Assembly: GCF_022539315.1 (NCBI RefSeq) | Contig: NC_066317.1 | Span: forward strand, 70,229,190 to 70,293,189 | Origin: Serinus canaria | Taxonomy: Eukaryota > Chordata > Aves > Passeriformes > Fringillidae | Length of the DNA stretch: 64,000 nucleotides | Reading direction: 5' to 3' | In this document: one piece after another, positions 35,932 through 47,831 of the stretch | How the letters are laid out: each line of letters opens with the position of its first letter | How positions within the stretch are numbered: position 1 is the stretch's first letter | Notes under the pieces: model-generated | Told to the model about the DNA's origin: nothing | Databases searched by the model: none | Seen by the model: only the letters and a program-made list of their open reading frames with translations | Program-made: the position numbers and the translations under genes

Positions 35932-36665
35932 CTCAAGGAATTCCAAAAGCCGTCCTCTCAAACCACAGCGAAATCCAAAATCCACCCTTTCCAACCCCAG
36001 TGGATTCCAAAAACCTCCCTGTCCAACCCTCAAGGAATTCCAAACCCCACCATTTCCATGCTCAGTGAAATCCCAAAAGCCATCCTTTCAAACCCAAAGG
36101 AATTCCAAAACCCATCCTTCCCAGCCCTCAAGGAATTCCAAAAGCCGTCCTCTCAAACCCCAGTGAAATACAAAATCCACCCTTTCCAACCCCAGCGGAT
36201 TCCAAAAACCATCCTTTCCAGCCTGAAGGAATTCAAAAGCCATCCTCTCCAGCCCCAGTAAAATCCCAAAGCCATCCTTTCAAACCCAAAGGAATTCCAA
36301 ACCCCATCCTTTCCAACCCTCAAGGAATTCCAAAAGCCATCCCCTCAAACCCTAATGAATTCCAAAAGCCATCCTTTCCAACCCCCAAGGAATTCCAAAA
36401 GCCACCCTCTCAAACCCCAATGAAATCCAAAATCCACCATTTCCATCCTCAATGAAATCCCAAAGCCATCCTCTCAAACCCAAAGGAATTCTGAAACCCA
36501 TCCTTTCCAACCCTCAAGGAATTCCAAAAACCATCCTTTCCAACCCTCAAGGAATTCCAAAAACCATCCTCTCACACCCCAATGAAATCCAAAATCCACC
36601 TTTGCCAAGCCCAAGGAATTCCAGAAGCCATCCTTTCCTTCCTCAAGTGGTTCCAGAGTCATTCC
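35932..36665. repeat. ~33-bp degenerate minisatellite (~22 units)
   Basis: Alternating unit types contain 'aaggaattccaaaagccatc', 'ctttccaaccctc' and 'aatgaaatccaaaatccacc'. Unit length varies from about 31 to 35 bp. Frames across it encode Pro/Lys/Ile-rich repeats and are by-products. Confidence 0.92.
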
Positions 36666-38054
36666 AGTCCCCCAGATCCCACTTCAGGGAGAAAAAGGAG
36701 AGGCAGCATCTCCTGCTTTAAAATCTCTCTCCCAAGCACTGAATGGAAAAATTTGGGAAAACTGGGAATTTCCAGAGGTGGATTATCCCACTGCTGAGGC
36801 CATCCCCTTCCCAGACACCCCTGGTTATAGGATCACCCCAAAAACGTGCCGAGGGCATTGTCCGGCCCTCTGTGGATAAGCTGGCACATGCCAGGAGCAG
36901 AATCCCCACGGAGCTCATTTAGGGATGACTGAGAGCATTCCTCGGGATTCCATCTGGGAAATCAAATTCATGAATGGCTCCTCTTCCAGCCCTGGCCAAG
37001 GCCGTGGTTTTCCGTGGAGCAGGGAGGAGGAGACGCAGACCTTTGGAATGGTCTCCACCGATGGGAATTCATCTGGGTTTGTTTTCTCAAGGCACAAATC
37101 CTTTTAAAGGCAAGAGGCCTGGGAGGGGTGGGCAGAGCGGGGAATGTTTGGGGTTATTTTTGGTCGGAGAGGAACAGTTCCGAAGTCATTCCAATCCCAT
37201 TAACCGAGTGCTTGGAAAGACAAAACCCTTCGGACTTTTCCACTCGGCGACACTCGGAAGGAGCAGAGGGAAGAAGAGGGTGTTCCCCCTGTTCCGGATA
37301 ATCCCTCCAATCCCACCATTCTAAATCCTGCCCCAGGATCCTCAGAGCCTGCAGCATTTCGGGAAATCTGAGGGAATTCGCTCCTTTTTGGAGTTTAGTT
37401 AAAGGATGAACGAGGGACCCCCTCAGCTGGACATTCCCTCACCTCCCCAAATCCAGCTGGGAGCAAGGTGGGAACCCAACCACTCACCCTGCCAGGTGTG
37501 ACACATTCCAGGGCTGTGGAGATCAGGCAGGGAGCGAGGATCTGATCCAGGTTTAAACGCCCACCTTCCCCACCACGAACCTCAGGAATATTTTCCCTCA
37601 GGAAGGGGCTGATCCAAACTCCAACTGCTCCATTCCCATGAGGCCCAACAAGCCCTCCTTCCATGGATCCCGAGGGAACAGTTTCCATATCCACACTCAT
37701 AAATGGCGGCTCCATTTAAAACCAGCGCACTGCGGGTGTGTCCTGTTCCTTGTGGAGCAGCTTCCATGGATCTTGGGAGCTGGAATGGCTTCATGGAGAC
37801 TTCGTGGGGCATCAGGCAGGGACTGGGACATCTTCTCCTACCCTACAGTGGGATTTATCCACTGGGAAGTGATCAGCAGCTGGAACTGGCAATTCCCAAA
37901 TATTCTCTGGGATAAGCTCCTCTCCATGGGATGAGTTTGTATCTCGACCTTCCTCCTCCTGAAGAAAATCAGGAGCATGGAAAGGCCAAAGGATGCAGTC
38001 AGAAAAGAAGCCAAACATTGGATTATCTTGACCTCGGAAAATTGATCTGGTGTA
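36666..38054. other. unique non-coding interval
   Basis: No recognised gene or repeat. Confidence 0.4.
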
Positions 38055-38447
38055 AGCACATGGAATCGTGGAATGGTTTAGGAGGGAAGGAGCCTAAATC
38101 CCATCCAGGGCCACCCCTGCCCAGGTTGATCCAGCTTAGGGACACCTCCCACTGTCCCAGGTGGATCCAACCTGGCCTTGGGCATTCCCAGGGATCCAGG
38201 GGCAGCCCCAGCAAATCTGGGAATTCCAGCCCAGCCCCTGCCCACCCTCCCAGACAGCAATTCCTTGCCCAGATCCCAGCCCAATCTCCCCTTTCCCAGT
38301 GGCAGCCATTCCCTGGCTCCTGTCCCTCTGTCCCTTGTCCCCAGTCTCTCTCCAGCTCTCCTGGAGCCCCTCCAGGGGCTCTGAGGATTCCCTGGAATTT
38401 TCCCTTCTCCAGGGGAACATCCCAGCTCTCCCAGAGCAGAGGAGCTC
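38055..38447 (-). mobile_element. CR1 fragment, downstream half of a CR1 dimer
   Basis: Antisense from 'catggaatcgtggaatggtt' to 'cagagcagaggagctccaca'. The junction to the next copy matches the other four dimers. Confidence 0.92.
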
Positions 38448-38449
38448 CA

Positions 38450-38578
38450 CAATCCTGGAATAGTTTGGATGGAAAGGGACCTCAAAGCCCATCTACTGCC
38501 ATCCTCTGCCATGGGCAGGGACATCTCCCACTATCCAAGCCCATCCAGCCTGGCCTTGGACACTTCCAGGAATGACTG
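38450..38578 (-). mobile_element. CR1 fragment, upstream half of a CR1 dimer
   Basis: Antisense 'tcctggaatagtttggatgg' to 'ggccttggacacttccagga', 5'-truncated. Confidence 0.88.
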
Positions 38579-39294
38579 GTGAGTTTTTGGGAGGTTTTCT
38601 TTGGAGCAGAAAGAGTGGAGAAGAAAGGAAAATTGAAAAATAAAAAATTAAAATCATAAGCCACAATTCCAGCCTCAAAACTGGTTTTTTTTTTCACCAT
38701 TATTCTTGAAGGTTTATCCATGAAAATAAATGGGATATTATATGGGATATTATAATGGGATATTAAATGGGATCTCCCAAACCCATCCTCGTGGGTTTTG
38801 GACCAAGCTGATATAAATTGGAGCAATGTGGGATAACAAAGAGGAAAGAAAACGGGAATTTCCCTCATAATTTCAATGATTTTGGTGAGAGCACCAAAAA
38901 CTCCTTAAATCCAGAGAATCCAACCTCCTACAAAAGCCAGGCAGGAAAATCCCACCCAGATATCCCTGCTCCGACCACAACTCCCAGTTAATTTATGGAA
39001 TCTGCATCCAAAAGTCTCCCAACCTGTTTTTAACACCTGGAATACCCCGGACTAAACGACAGCAGGTTTGTGCCTGGATGATCAAACAGCTCCCAAGGGA
39101 AAACATGGAAAACACAACCCAGGGAAGCTCCAACGGGAGCTGAGGGACAGGGAGAGATCCTGGCCTCTATTCCCAATTATTTTTATTTTTCCCCAAGCTG
39201 TGCCTTGAGGCAAAACCCTCTTGGGAGCATTTCAAGAGCCAGTGGGAGCTCCACTCATGCCAGCCAGCTCTCCCTGGAATTCCCGCTCAGCTCC
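38579..39294. other. AT-richer unique interval
   Basis: Contains three consecutive 'gggatatta' words near 38,730-38,770. No gene seen. Confidence 0.4.
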
Positions 39295-39420
39295 CGGAGG
39301 TCGATTCCCGTTTTTCGGGGCCCGGAGCCGCGGGATGCCGATGATTGCTCGGTGAATGACCCCTTGTTCGGGCCGCGCCGCCATGGCCGGGGGGCCCTTC
39401 CACACGTTTGGAGCTCGCAC
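39295..39420. other. short CpG-dense patch
   Basis: About 13 CpG dinucleotides fall within roughly 110 bp ('tttttcggggcccggagccg', 'gttcgggccgcgccgccat'), in DNA that is otherwise CpG-poor. It could be a small CpG island, a promoter fragment or a conserved exon. I recognise no protein in any frame. Confidence 0.5.
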
Positions 39421-39639
39421 TTCCTGACATCTGGTTCCAATCCAACCCCATCCCCGTGCCTGCTGCTGGAATTCCAGTGAGCTCTTACCTGGGCAAAGGT
39501 ACCGGGAAGCCGGAATTGCCCTCGGAATTCCCTCCGCTGCCGTTCGCGTGCCAAACTCATCCTTCATCCCAAATCCTCCGCTCCAGACCCAACATTTCAG
39601 GGTCTGTCCCTTTTTTTGGCAGCTGTGTCCTCTCTTGGA

Positions 39640-39695
39640 GGTGGAGAAATTAATTAAAATTAATGAATTATTAATTTAATTAGTTTCTTGGTGCT
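39640..39695. promoter_or_regulatory. dense TAAT cluster
   Basis: 'gaaattaattaaaattaat', 'gaattattaatttaattag': at least five overlapping ATTA/TAAT cores in about 50 bp. It may be a homeodomain-responsive element or simply AT-rich sequence. Confidence 0.3.
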
Positions 39696-42284
39696 TATTT
39701 GCTTCCCATCTCCCTCGGATTAACAGGATCTCCCCGGATCCGAGCAGGATCCGACATCCTCCATGCAGAGGCTCCAGCAAAGCCTCAAACAAGACAAATT
39801 AGGGAATTTTGGGGACTTTTATTCCATCCATCAGGTCCAAACAGCCTGGAGAAGATTGGGGATTCAGAATTCCCAACCACCAGCTTGGAGGATGAGATCC
39901 ACCCACGTGTCCCAGGATGGAACCCATGGGGTCTTTTTCCAAGCCCAGGGAAGCACACACAGGGACGCAAGGCAGGGAACCAAAATCATGTCAATTTTTC
40001 CACAAAAACGTCCTTTCTTCTGTTTTTTTCCCACCTTGACTCAATCTACAACAAATTCCAGCTGCTTCTCCACCCCGCTGACTCCATTTTTTCAGCCGTG
40101 ACCCAAAATTCCCGTATTTTCTGCTGTTTGGTGTGTGAAGGAATCACAAACCAATTCCCTCTCCTGCTCCTCCTTCTGCTGACCCATCTGCTCCTCCTGT
40201 TTAGCCTCGGGCGCCACCTCCCACATTCCCAGTGGGAATCCCTCCAGAGGAAATCCACGGCCTGCCGAGCAGAGCTTTGATACTCAGCCGCCAAAAATTC
40301 CCATGGAAAGGAAAACGTGATCCGGGCAACCCCAGGAACGGATGCAGGACTCCAGGTTCTGGATGGTGGAATCCCCCAATCCTCCAAGTGGGATTTTCCC
40401 ATCCCAGAGGAGCCCAAAACAATTCCAGCTCCCAGGTGTTCCCACTATCCAGAGGTGTGGTGGTCACAGTCAGGTTTAATCCCAAATTTTCCCACCGTGG
40501 AGCTACTCAGCTCCTGTGGAATTTTGTAAAAGGCGGCTCTGGGAAGTGCGGCAGGAGCTGGGATCGTTCCTGGAAAGCTCAGAGGGATCCTGCCTCTCAC
40601 TTAAACTCAGATTTTCTGGGAAGTGCCTTTGCCACCTCGTTCCCACCCTGCAACTGTTGGGATAACCTTGGCAAAGCCCCAGCTGAGCTCAGTTTTTCCA
40701 CTTGGACACTCGGGATAATTGCAAAGCCCCTTTCTCGAACAAGGTGTTTCCGTATTCCCAGGGAAAAAGCCCCTTGGAATTGCAGAGCTCCTGGATTTTG
40801 GGGTGTTTGGAGATTCATTGGATGCCAAATCTAAGCCCTGCCCAGGAAAATGAAGTGTTGGAGAACCTGGGGGTGGGGAGGGTTTCAAGTTTTTCCTCCT
40901 TTTTAATGTTTGGATTTCCTCAGTGCCTGCAGAACCCAGGCTGCCCCTGGAATTTTGTTTGGGCTCCTCTGGATCCCATCCAATCACAGCCTCTGGAAGA
41001 GGTGCTAAGAAATATCCTGGAGCTCCAAGTCCACATTCCTGCTGTTCTGGGGCAGGGATCAGATGGAAAGGGGGGGGGAATGTTCTGAACCAGCCCAAAT
41101 TCCAGCTCTGGCTCCTGGGCCAGGAGAGATTTCCCGGGAAGGAATAGGGAGGGTGGAAAGGGAGCAGAGATCTGGATTTACCCAGCAAAGAGAGGGAAGA
41201 GGGGAAGGGAAAGCTCCAGGTCCTCTCTGTGCATGGAAAAACTTCCCGAACAACACTGGGAATTGCCTGCAGTGATAATTACACCGCGAATTGGGGTTTT
41301 GGACCAATTCAATTACACTTGAATTGATCCGAGGAAATTGAGGGAATTTTCTCAGCTGGACGAGCTCCTGCATCCCTGAATCCCTCCACGCTCTCCCACC
41401 CAGCACGGATCCCTCCAGGAAACATCTCCCGGGCACCTCCGCATCCAGAACCACTCCTGGGCTGACTCACATCCATCCCACGCGCTCCTCCAGCGGCAAA
41501 AAGCCATGGAAAAACTGCCCGGGAATGCTGCGGGCGCCCTTTGGCACAGCTGGCTCCGGCTGCTGCTCCAGTGCCTGGCTGCCCTCGGAGCTTGGCTGTA
41601 GCAGGGTGCGGTTATTTTGGGATGATGGGATGGGGGGAGCTGCAGCAGGGCACGGTTATTTTGGGATATTGGGATGGGGGGAGCAGCCTGAGCCAGGCCA
41701 GGGCTGTTTCCTGGGATACGGGATGGGCTGAGCCCGGACACGGGACCTGCAGAGGGCAGCCAGGCGGCACAGCCATGGAATGGGCTGGATCCCCATGCCC
41801 AATGCCAGGATCCAGCTCCAAGAGCTCTTGGATGGGTCTTGGGATTCAGTGACATCCCAAAAAGCCATGTCCATGCCCGTGTCCAGCCTCAGGTGCGTCC
41901 TTCCCACCCCCGTGTTCCCAGCAGCTCCCTCAGCCCCTTCCATGATCCCACATCCCAGTGGGATGGGCCTGGGCAGCCCCTGCTCCCTTGCACTTGGATT
42001 TGCAGCAGCAATGAAATTCATCCCACAGGGAAACATCCCAAAAATTCCTCCCCCCATTGCCACCATCACAGGGATACCTTGGGAAGGTCTCTCCCAAAAA
42101 AAAAAAAATAAAAAGGAATGTGGGATGGGGGATCCTGATCCAGGCTCCTCTCCCTGCCCCAGCACCGACACCAGGACACTCAGCCCTGGCACAAAAATTC
42201 CCAAAGCCAACGTGGAAGAGATGGAAATTCCCTTTCACTCTCTATCCTGGGATTTATCAGCACAGGAGAGGGGGGGAGACCTTG
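39696..42284. other. unique interval, no gene recognised
   Basis: Contains a short three-fold repetition around 'ggttattttgggat' at 41,610-41,690. No supported coding exon was found. Confidence 0.35.
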
Positions 42285-42455
42285 GAATGGAATTCCCAGA
42301 TTTGCTGTGGCTGCCCCTGGATCCCTGGCAGTGCCCAAGGTCAGGGTGGAGACTGGGCTTGGATCCACCTGGGACAGTGGGAAGTGTCCCTGGGTGGAAC
42401 AGGATGGGCTTTAAGGTCCCTCCAACCCAAACCATTCCATGATTCCACAATTCCT
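42285..42455 (+). mobile_element. CR1 LINE 3' fragment
   Basis: Sense: 'cccagatttgctgtggctgc', 'cttggatccacctgggacag', ending 'aaaccattccatgattcc'. Confidence 0.9.
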
Positions 42456-42807
42456 ATGGAGTAGCCAAAGTACAGCCACTGCTCTGGAGGAATTTTGCCA
42501 GCAGGATCCTGTCCTCTGGCTGCATCCTCCCACCTGGAGCAGGAAGAGCCCAAAGGGCATTTTTGGGAGCCACGTTCCCTTCCTGCTGCTGGCATTCCCA
42601 AAGCAGCTCCCTGCAGGATGCTGGAGCATCCCTGGAAGTTTCTGCACAGAATTTCAGAGGGAACACGGAGGGTCTGGAAACCCTGGCTGGAAGTGGGATG
42701 AAATGTTCTCTAATTCCCCAAGCTCATCCCTGCGTGGGGAAAGTGGGATTGGGCCATGAACAGAAGGACCAGACCCTGTAAACACCTCAGACGTGGGGAT
42801 AATTTCA
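42456..42807. other. unique non-coding interval
   Basis: Nothing recognised. Confidence 0.4.
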
Positions 42808-43195
42808 TGGAATCATGGAATGGTTTGGGCTATAAAGGACCTTAAAGACCCCGTTCCATGCCCAGCCATGGGCAGGGACAGCTCCCACTGTCCCAGGTGG
42901 ATCCAACCTGGCCTTGGGCACTGCCAGGGATCCAGGGGCAGCCACAGCAAATCTGGGAATTCCAGCCCAGCCCCTGCCCACCCTCCCAGACAGCAATTCC
43001 TTGCCAAGATCCCAGCCCAATCTCCCCTTTCCCAGTGGCAGCCATTCCCTGGCTCCTGTCCCTCTGTCCCTTGTCCCCAGTCCCTCTCCAGCTCTCCTGG
43101 AGCCCCTCCAGGCCCTGCCAGGGGCTCTGAGCTCTGCCTGGAGCCTTCCCTTCTCCAGGGGAGCATTCCCAGCTCTCCCAGCCTTTTCCCACGGG
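42808..43195 (-). mobile_element. CR1 LINE 3' fragment
   Basis: Long antisense copy from 'tggaatcatggaatggtttg' to 'gagcattcccagctctccca'. It stops before the dimer junction. Confidence 0.93.
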
Positions 43196-43659
43196 AAAGG
43201 TGTTTAAGCCCTCTAATCCTTTCCCATCACTCACATTTTCCCCTCTGAGAATCCTGGTGCAAAAAGGTTTGTCCCATTTTTCCCAACCCCCACGGTCAAG
43301 GTCACCTGCGGAGCCTCAAGGCCGGCCTCGAATTCCCGACCTGCATCTGCTCTTGGTCAGCCGGGAGAAAACGGGAGATCAAGGAGCTCCCATGGAATGG
43401 ACACAGTGCCTCTGATCCCACACCTGTGCCCGTGTGGGATTCCAGGCAGGAACAGCATTCCCAGACCCACCAAAGCCACACAGCCGCAACCCAGCCCAGG
43501 AGATCCCAACTTGGGCAGTCTGGACTTCATGGCAACACTAAAACCTGGTTTTTTAAGTTGACTTGGAGAGGTTTTCCTTTAAAACACAGTGGGAAATTCT
43601 TGGGGAAATTCTTGGGGAAATAAATTTGAATTCTCACAGCCCTCCTGACTAAACAGAGC
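43196..43659. other. unique interval with an NR5A/ERR-like word
   Basis: 'tcaaggtca' at 43,296-43,304 matches the monomeric NR5A/ERR half-site. A short tandem 'gggaaattcttg' occurs at about 43,591-43,620. Confidence 0.3.
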
Positions 43660-43835
43660 TGTTGGACACATGGAACATGGAATGCCTTGGATTGGAAGGA
43701 TTAAAGCCTGGCTTATCCCACCCCCTGCCATGGGACACATCCCACCTTCCCAGGTTGCTCCAAACCCCGTCCAGCCTGACCTTGGACACTCCCAGGATGG
43801 GGCAGGCGCAGCATCTCCCAAAAAACAGCTTCTCC
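43660..43835 (-). mobile_element. CR1 LINE tail
   Basis: Diverged antisense tail: 'catggaatgccttggattgg', 'cttcccaggttgctccaaac', 'gaccttggacactcccagga'. Confidence 0.8.
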
Positions 43836-44077
43836 AAGGATTTCAGATCCAAAGTTACCTGAGGATGGGTCACGACCAAGGCTGGGAGAAGGAAGAATGG
43901 AATGGGATCTCCAAAGGTGGATTTGGGAGACAGATGAATTCTCCTCTGTGGGTTCCCCCCTGCCAGGATGGATGAGGGAAATGTGGGAAGAGTTTGTGTT
44001 CCAGATGATTAAAAGGAAGATGAGTTAAGGAATGATTTTTAGGAAAGCACAAGGAAATTATTCCTGAGGCAGCTCAA

Positions 44078-44118
44078 TAACTTAGTCAAAAACCGGGATC
44101 TGGTTTTTGACTAAGTTA
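44078..44118. repeat. perfect 17-bp inverted repeat with 7-base loop
   Basis: The left arm 'taacttagtcaaaaacc' (44,078-44,094) and the right arm at 44,102-44,118 are exact reverse complements, separated by 'gggatct'. Loop length equals that of the larger foldback at 33,092. Confidence 0.95.
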
Positions 44119-44534
44119 AAAACCAGAAACTCTTTCCCAGGAAGTGAAATCTGGATCCTGCAGGAATCTTTATCCCGAAGGTGAAAGGCAGAGCAGGAAT
44201 GAATGTCTGGGAGTAGGAAAAATCCCAAGTGGAACAAACCGAGAGGGGAATGAATCAGGGAAGTCATGGATTCTCCTGATTTCTTCAAGATGGGAATTTT
44301 CCCTGGGAAACTCCGATGGAATTCCTGCGGCAAGGCACAACACAGGTTAAAGGCTAAACCAGATCCATCCCTGATCCCAGGAAAACATCCCCACAAAGCT
44401 GGGGGTGGCTCAGAACCCAGCAGGAGAGACGGGAAAGGGGAGCAGATCCCAAATAAACTCAGTTTGGAGGGAATCCTTGGATAACACGGAGTGGAAGGGA
44501 CCTGCAGTGGTCACCCCACCCCATCAGCACCCAG
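44119..44534. other. unique non-coding interval
   Basis: Nothing recognised apart from a possible CR1-like scrap at 44,485-44,530. Confidence 0.4.
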
Positions 44535-45145
44535 GAAGGGACAACGACCCACAGGAGATGGAGAATTCTGGGATGGGACAAGGATCCACAGGAGATGGGG
44601 AGCTCTGGGATGGGACATGGATCCACAGGGGGATGGGGAACTCTGGGATGGGACATGGATCCACAGGGGGATGGGGAACTCTGGGATGGAACAACGACCC
44701 ACAGGAGATGGGGAATTCTGGGACTGGACAAGGATCCAAAGGAGATGGGGAATTCTGGGATGGGACATGGATCCACAGGAGATGGGGAGTTTTGGGGATG
44801 GGGAATTTTGGGGTGGGAAAATGATCCATAGAAGATGGGGAAATGATCCACAGGAGATGAGGAATTTTGGGATGGGACAATGATCCACAGGAGATGAGGG
44901 ATTTTGGGACAAGACAAGGATCCACAGGAGACGGGAAATTTTGGGGATGGGGAAATGAGCCACAGGAGATGAGGAATTTTGGGGATAAGACAGTGATCCA
45001 CAGGACATGGGGAATTTTGGGGTAGGACAATGATCCATAGAAGATGGGGAAATGATCCACAGGAGATGGGGAATTATGGGGATGGGGAATTTTGGGGTGG
45101 GACAATGATCCATAGAAGATGGGGAATTTTGGGGATGAGTGGGAC
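44535..45145. repeat. ~36-38-bp minisatellite (~16 units)
   Basis: Units contain 'ggagatggggaattttggga', 'tgggacaatgatccaca' or 'tggacaaggatccaca'. Two adjacent units (44,588-44,690) carry the variant 'cacagggggatgggg'. Frames of 130 to 207 codons across the array are by-products. Confidence 0.92.
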
Positions 45146-45620
45146 AATGATATTAATTAATTGCCCCCGGGAGGCTCCAGGGCCTTATCAGCAGTACCTG
45201 ATAACGGCTCTTGCTGAGACTCCAGGGGTGGCTCAGACAATCCCAACATTCCAGATGCTGTAATCCCTAATTAACTGATCCCAAGGGCCTTCCCTATAAA
45301 TCAGCCTCCCCCATCTCAAACAGCAGGATGGCTCTGGGGGTTCTCCGGATCCATTTTTCCTGCTTTTCCGTGGACAAACACTGGTTAATTTTCCAGGAGT
45401 AACCTGATCCATCAATTTCCTCGCTCCAGATTTGTCCAGAGGCCCCTTTCCTGCCCCATGGAGCGCGTCCACCCAGGGATGAACGTCCAGCAGAGGAAAT
45501 GTTCTGCTTTATTAATAGACGCAATAATGGCTTAATGAGGCTCCTGCAAAAGCCATTCTGGTGCTCCTGGGTTTAAATAAACTCCGGCAGGAGAAGCTCT
45601 GGCTCAGCCAGAGGAGGAGC
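45146..45620. promoter_or_regulatory. candidate conserved element with GATA and TAAT motifs
   Basis: 'gatattaattaattgccc' is followed by a GATA inverted pair, TTATCA gcagtacc TGATAA (about 45,186-45,205), then 'ccctaattaactgatccc', 'cctataaatcagcc' and, near 45,505, 'tgctttattaatagacgcaa'. No coding frame is supported. Confidence 0.35.
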
Positions 45621-46261
45621 TTGGGAATGGGAAACGCCGGAGTGTCCGGCCCCGTGACATGACGGGAGCCCAGGACACCCACACATCCTCCCCTGGGATT
45701 GGGATGAGGCTTTGTGGTAAAGCCCAGCCCTCGGAGCGAGCCAGGCTTAACCCAGAGCGCTGCCAGTGCTTCCCTACCCCTCACTTTCCCAACCTTTCCC
45801 CTCCTTCCCAAGTGCTCTCCAGGCCACAACACCGGGAGAGAAGATCCCACTTCAGATGGATCATCCCTTCCTGGGCAGACAAGGGATCGCTGCAGGTCCT
45901 TTCCACCCCAAATTATCCAGTTATTCCCTCCAAACTGAGTTTATTTGGGAGCTGCTCCCCTTTCCCGTCTCTCCTGCTGGGTTCTGAGTCATCCTCAACT
46001 CTGTGTGGATAAACTCCACTGTTTCTCCAGGATCAGGGATGGATCTGTTTTAACCCAACACAAATGTGAATTTATTTGGGAAGATGCTTCGTCCACACAG
46101 GAATTGCGTGGGACACATCCCACCTGGATTTACCTGGGGGCTGTGGAATAATCCTGGTGCTCCCCCAGGCCAGGACCTCCCAACCAACTCCTAGACCCCG
46201 CCTAAGGCTTAGCCAGGAAAGGTTTCCATCTCTACCTTCCCTATTTTTCCAAGATTTCCTG
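45621..46261. other. unique non-coding interval
   Basis: Nothing recognised. Confidence 0.4.
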
Positions 46262-47200
46262 GAATAATTTGGGTTGGAAGGGGATTATCTGGTCCAGCCT
46301 CCAAATGCACAAAATCCCAGGATCACTGAGGTTGGAAAATCCCTCCAGGATCATCGAGTCCAAGCTGTGCCTGACACCCACCTTGGCACTGAGTGCCACA
46401 TCCAGGAATGCCTTGGACACCTCCAGGGTTGGGGACTCCAAACCTCCCTGGGCACTTCCAAGGCCTGGGCACCCTTTCCATGGAGAAATTCCTGGGATGC
46501 CCACCCAGATCCTCCCCTTGGGCCTTTCCCTCTGCTCCTGTCCCTGTTCCCTGGAGCACAGCCCGACCCCCCGGCTGTCCCCTCCTGGCAGGAGCTGTGC
46601 AGAGCCACAAGGTCCCCCTGAGCCTCCTCTGCTCCAGGCTGAGCCCCTGCCCAGCTCCTCAGGGATTCTCCAGCCCCTGCCCAGCTCCCTCAGGGATTCT
46701 CCAGCCCCTGCCCAGCTCCTCAGGGATTCTCCAGCCCCTGCCCAGCTCCCTCAGGGATTCTCCAGCCCCTGCCCAGCTCCCTCAGGGATTCTCCAGCCCC
46801 TGCCCAGCTCCCTCAGGGATTCTCCAGCCCCTGCCCAGCTCCCTCAGGGATTCTCCAGCCCCTGCCCAGCTCCCTCAGGGATTCTCCAGCCCCTGCCCAG
46901 CTCCCTCAGGGATTCTCCAGCCCCTGCCCAGCTCCCTCAGGGATTCTCCAGCCCCTGCCCAGCTCCCTCAGGGATTCTCCAGCCCCTGCCCAGCTCCCTC
47001 AGGGATTCTCCAGCTCCCTCAGGGATTCTCCAGCCCCTTCCCAGCTCCCTCAGGGATTCTCCAGCCCCTGCCCAGCTCCCTCAGGGATTCTCCAGCCCCT
47101 GCCCAGCTCCGTTCCTGCCCTGGCCACGCTCCAGCCCCTCCACATCCAGCACTGAATGGCCCAGAACCGGACACAACCCTCAGCAGTGTCCAGCCCAGAG
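46262..47200 (-). mobile_element. CR1 LINE with an expanded internal VNTR
   Basis: An antisense CR1: the tail side has 'gaggttggaaaatccctcca' and 'gagtgccacatccaggaatg', and the 5' side has 'ccacgctccagcccctccac' and 'ggcccagaaccggacacaac'. Between them lies a 31-bp tandem array at 46,640-47,110. Apart from the array it matches the sense copy at 812-1,275. Confidence 0.88.
46640..47110. repeat. 31-bp VNTR inside CR1 (~15 units)
   Basis: Units read 'ccagcccctgcccagctccc' plus 'tcagggattct'. Most are 31 bp. Two are 30 bp, lacking one C, and one truncated unit lies at about 47,009-47,024. The copies are nearly identical, which suggests recent expansion. Confidence 0.95.
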
Positions 47201-47831
47201 GGACAATTCCCTTCCCGGATCCTGCTGGACACCATTCCCAATCCAAGTGCCCACCTGGGCTGACGTTCACAGATCCCAGGATCTTCCCTTTCCTTCCCTG
47301 CACATTCCTGGCTGTGCTCAAAGGCAGGAATTCACTACAGCAGGACACCAGAGTTGCTCCTGCATTTCATGGATACCCAAGGAGCACATCCCAGTTTTTG
47401 GGGTCATTCCCTGCAATCCCACCCCAAGCACGTCCCAAAAATCACCCTTCCCTGCCGAGCCAAGTGAATCCATGAGGCCGTAATTGGGCAAACATTGTTC
47501 AAGGAAAAGGGATCTGGGAATGCAGACTGAACACGGCTCCCATGCCAGAGAAAACTGCTCCTCACCCTGGAAAAGGAGCTCTCATTCCATAACAAACGCT
47601 CCAGCTCGACACCTCAGGACAAATATCCACAAATATGGATCCCACCTGCATTTATAATGGGGGGGAAAAAGCATGGAAAGGCCTGATCCAGCTTCCAGCA
47701 CCGGGGAAAAAACACATCCATTGGCTTTGTCCAGTGCTGGAGGAGGACCTGGAAGTGCAACACAAACTGGGAAATGCTGGGAAGGTCATTTGGAAGATGG
47801 GGTTTGATTATTGAAAGGGAATTTCCAACTA
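47201..47831. other. unique non-coding interval
   Basis: Nothing recognised. Confidence 0.4.

Noticed and set aside
46269..47483. 404- and 360-codon overlapping frames
   Set aside because: They run through an antisense CR1 and its 31-bp VNTR. The Pro/Ser/Leu repeat is a by-product.
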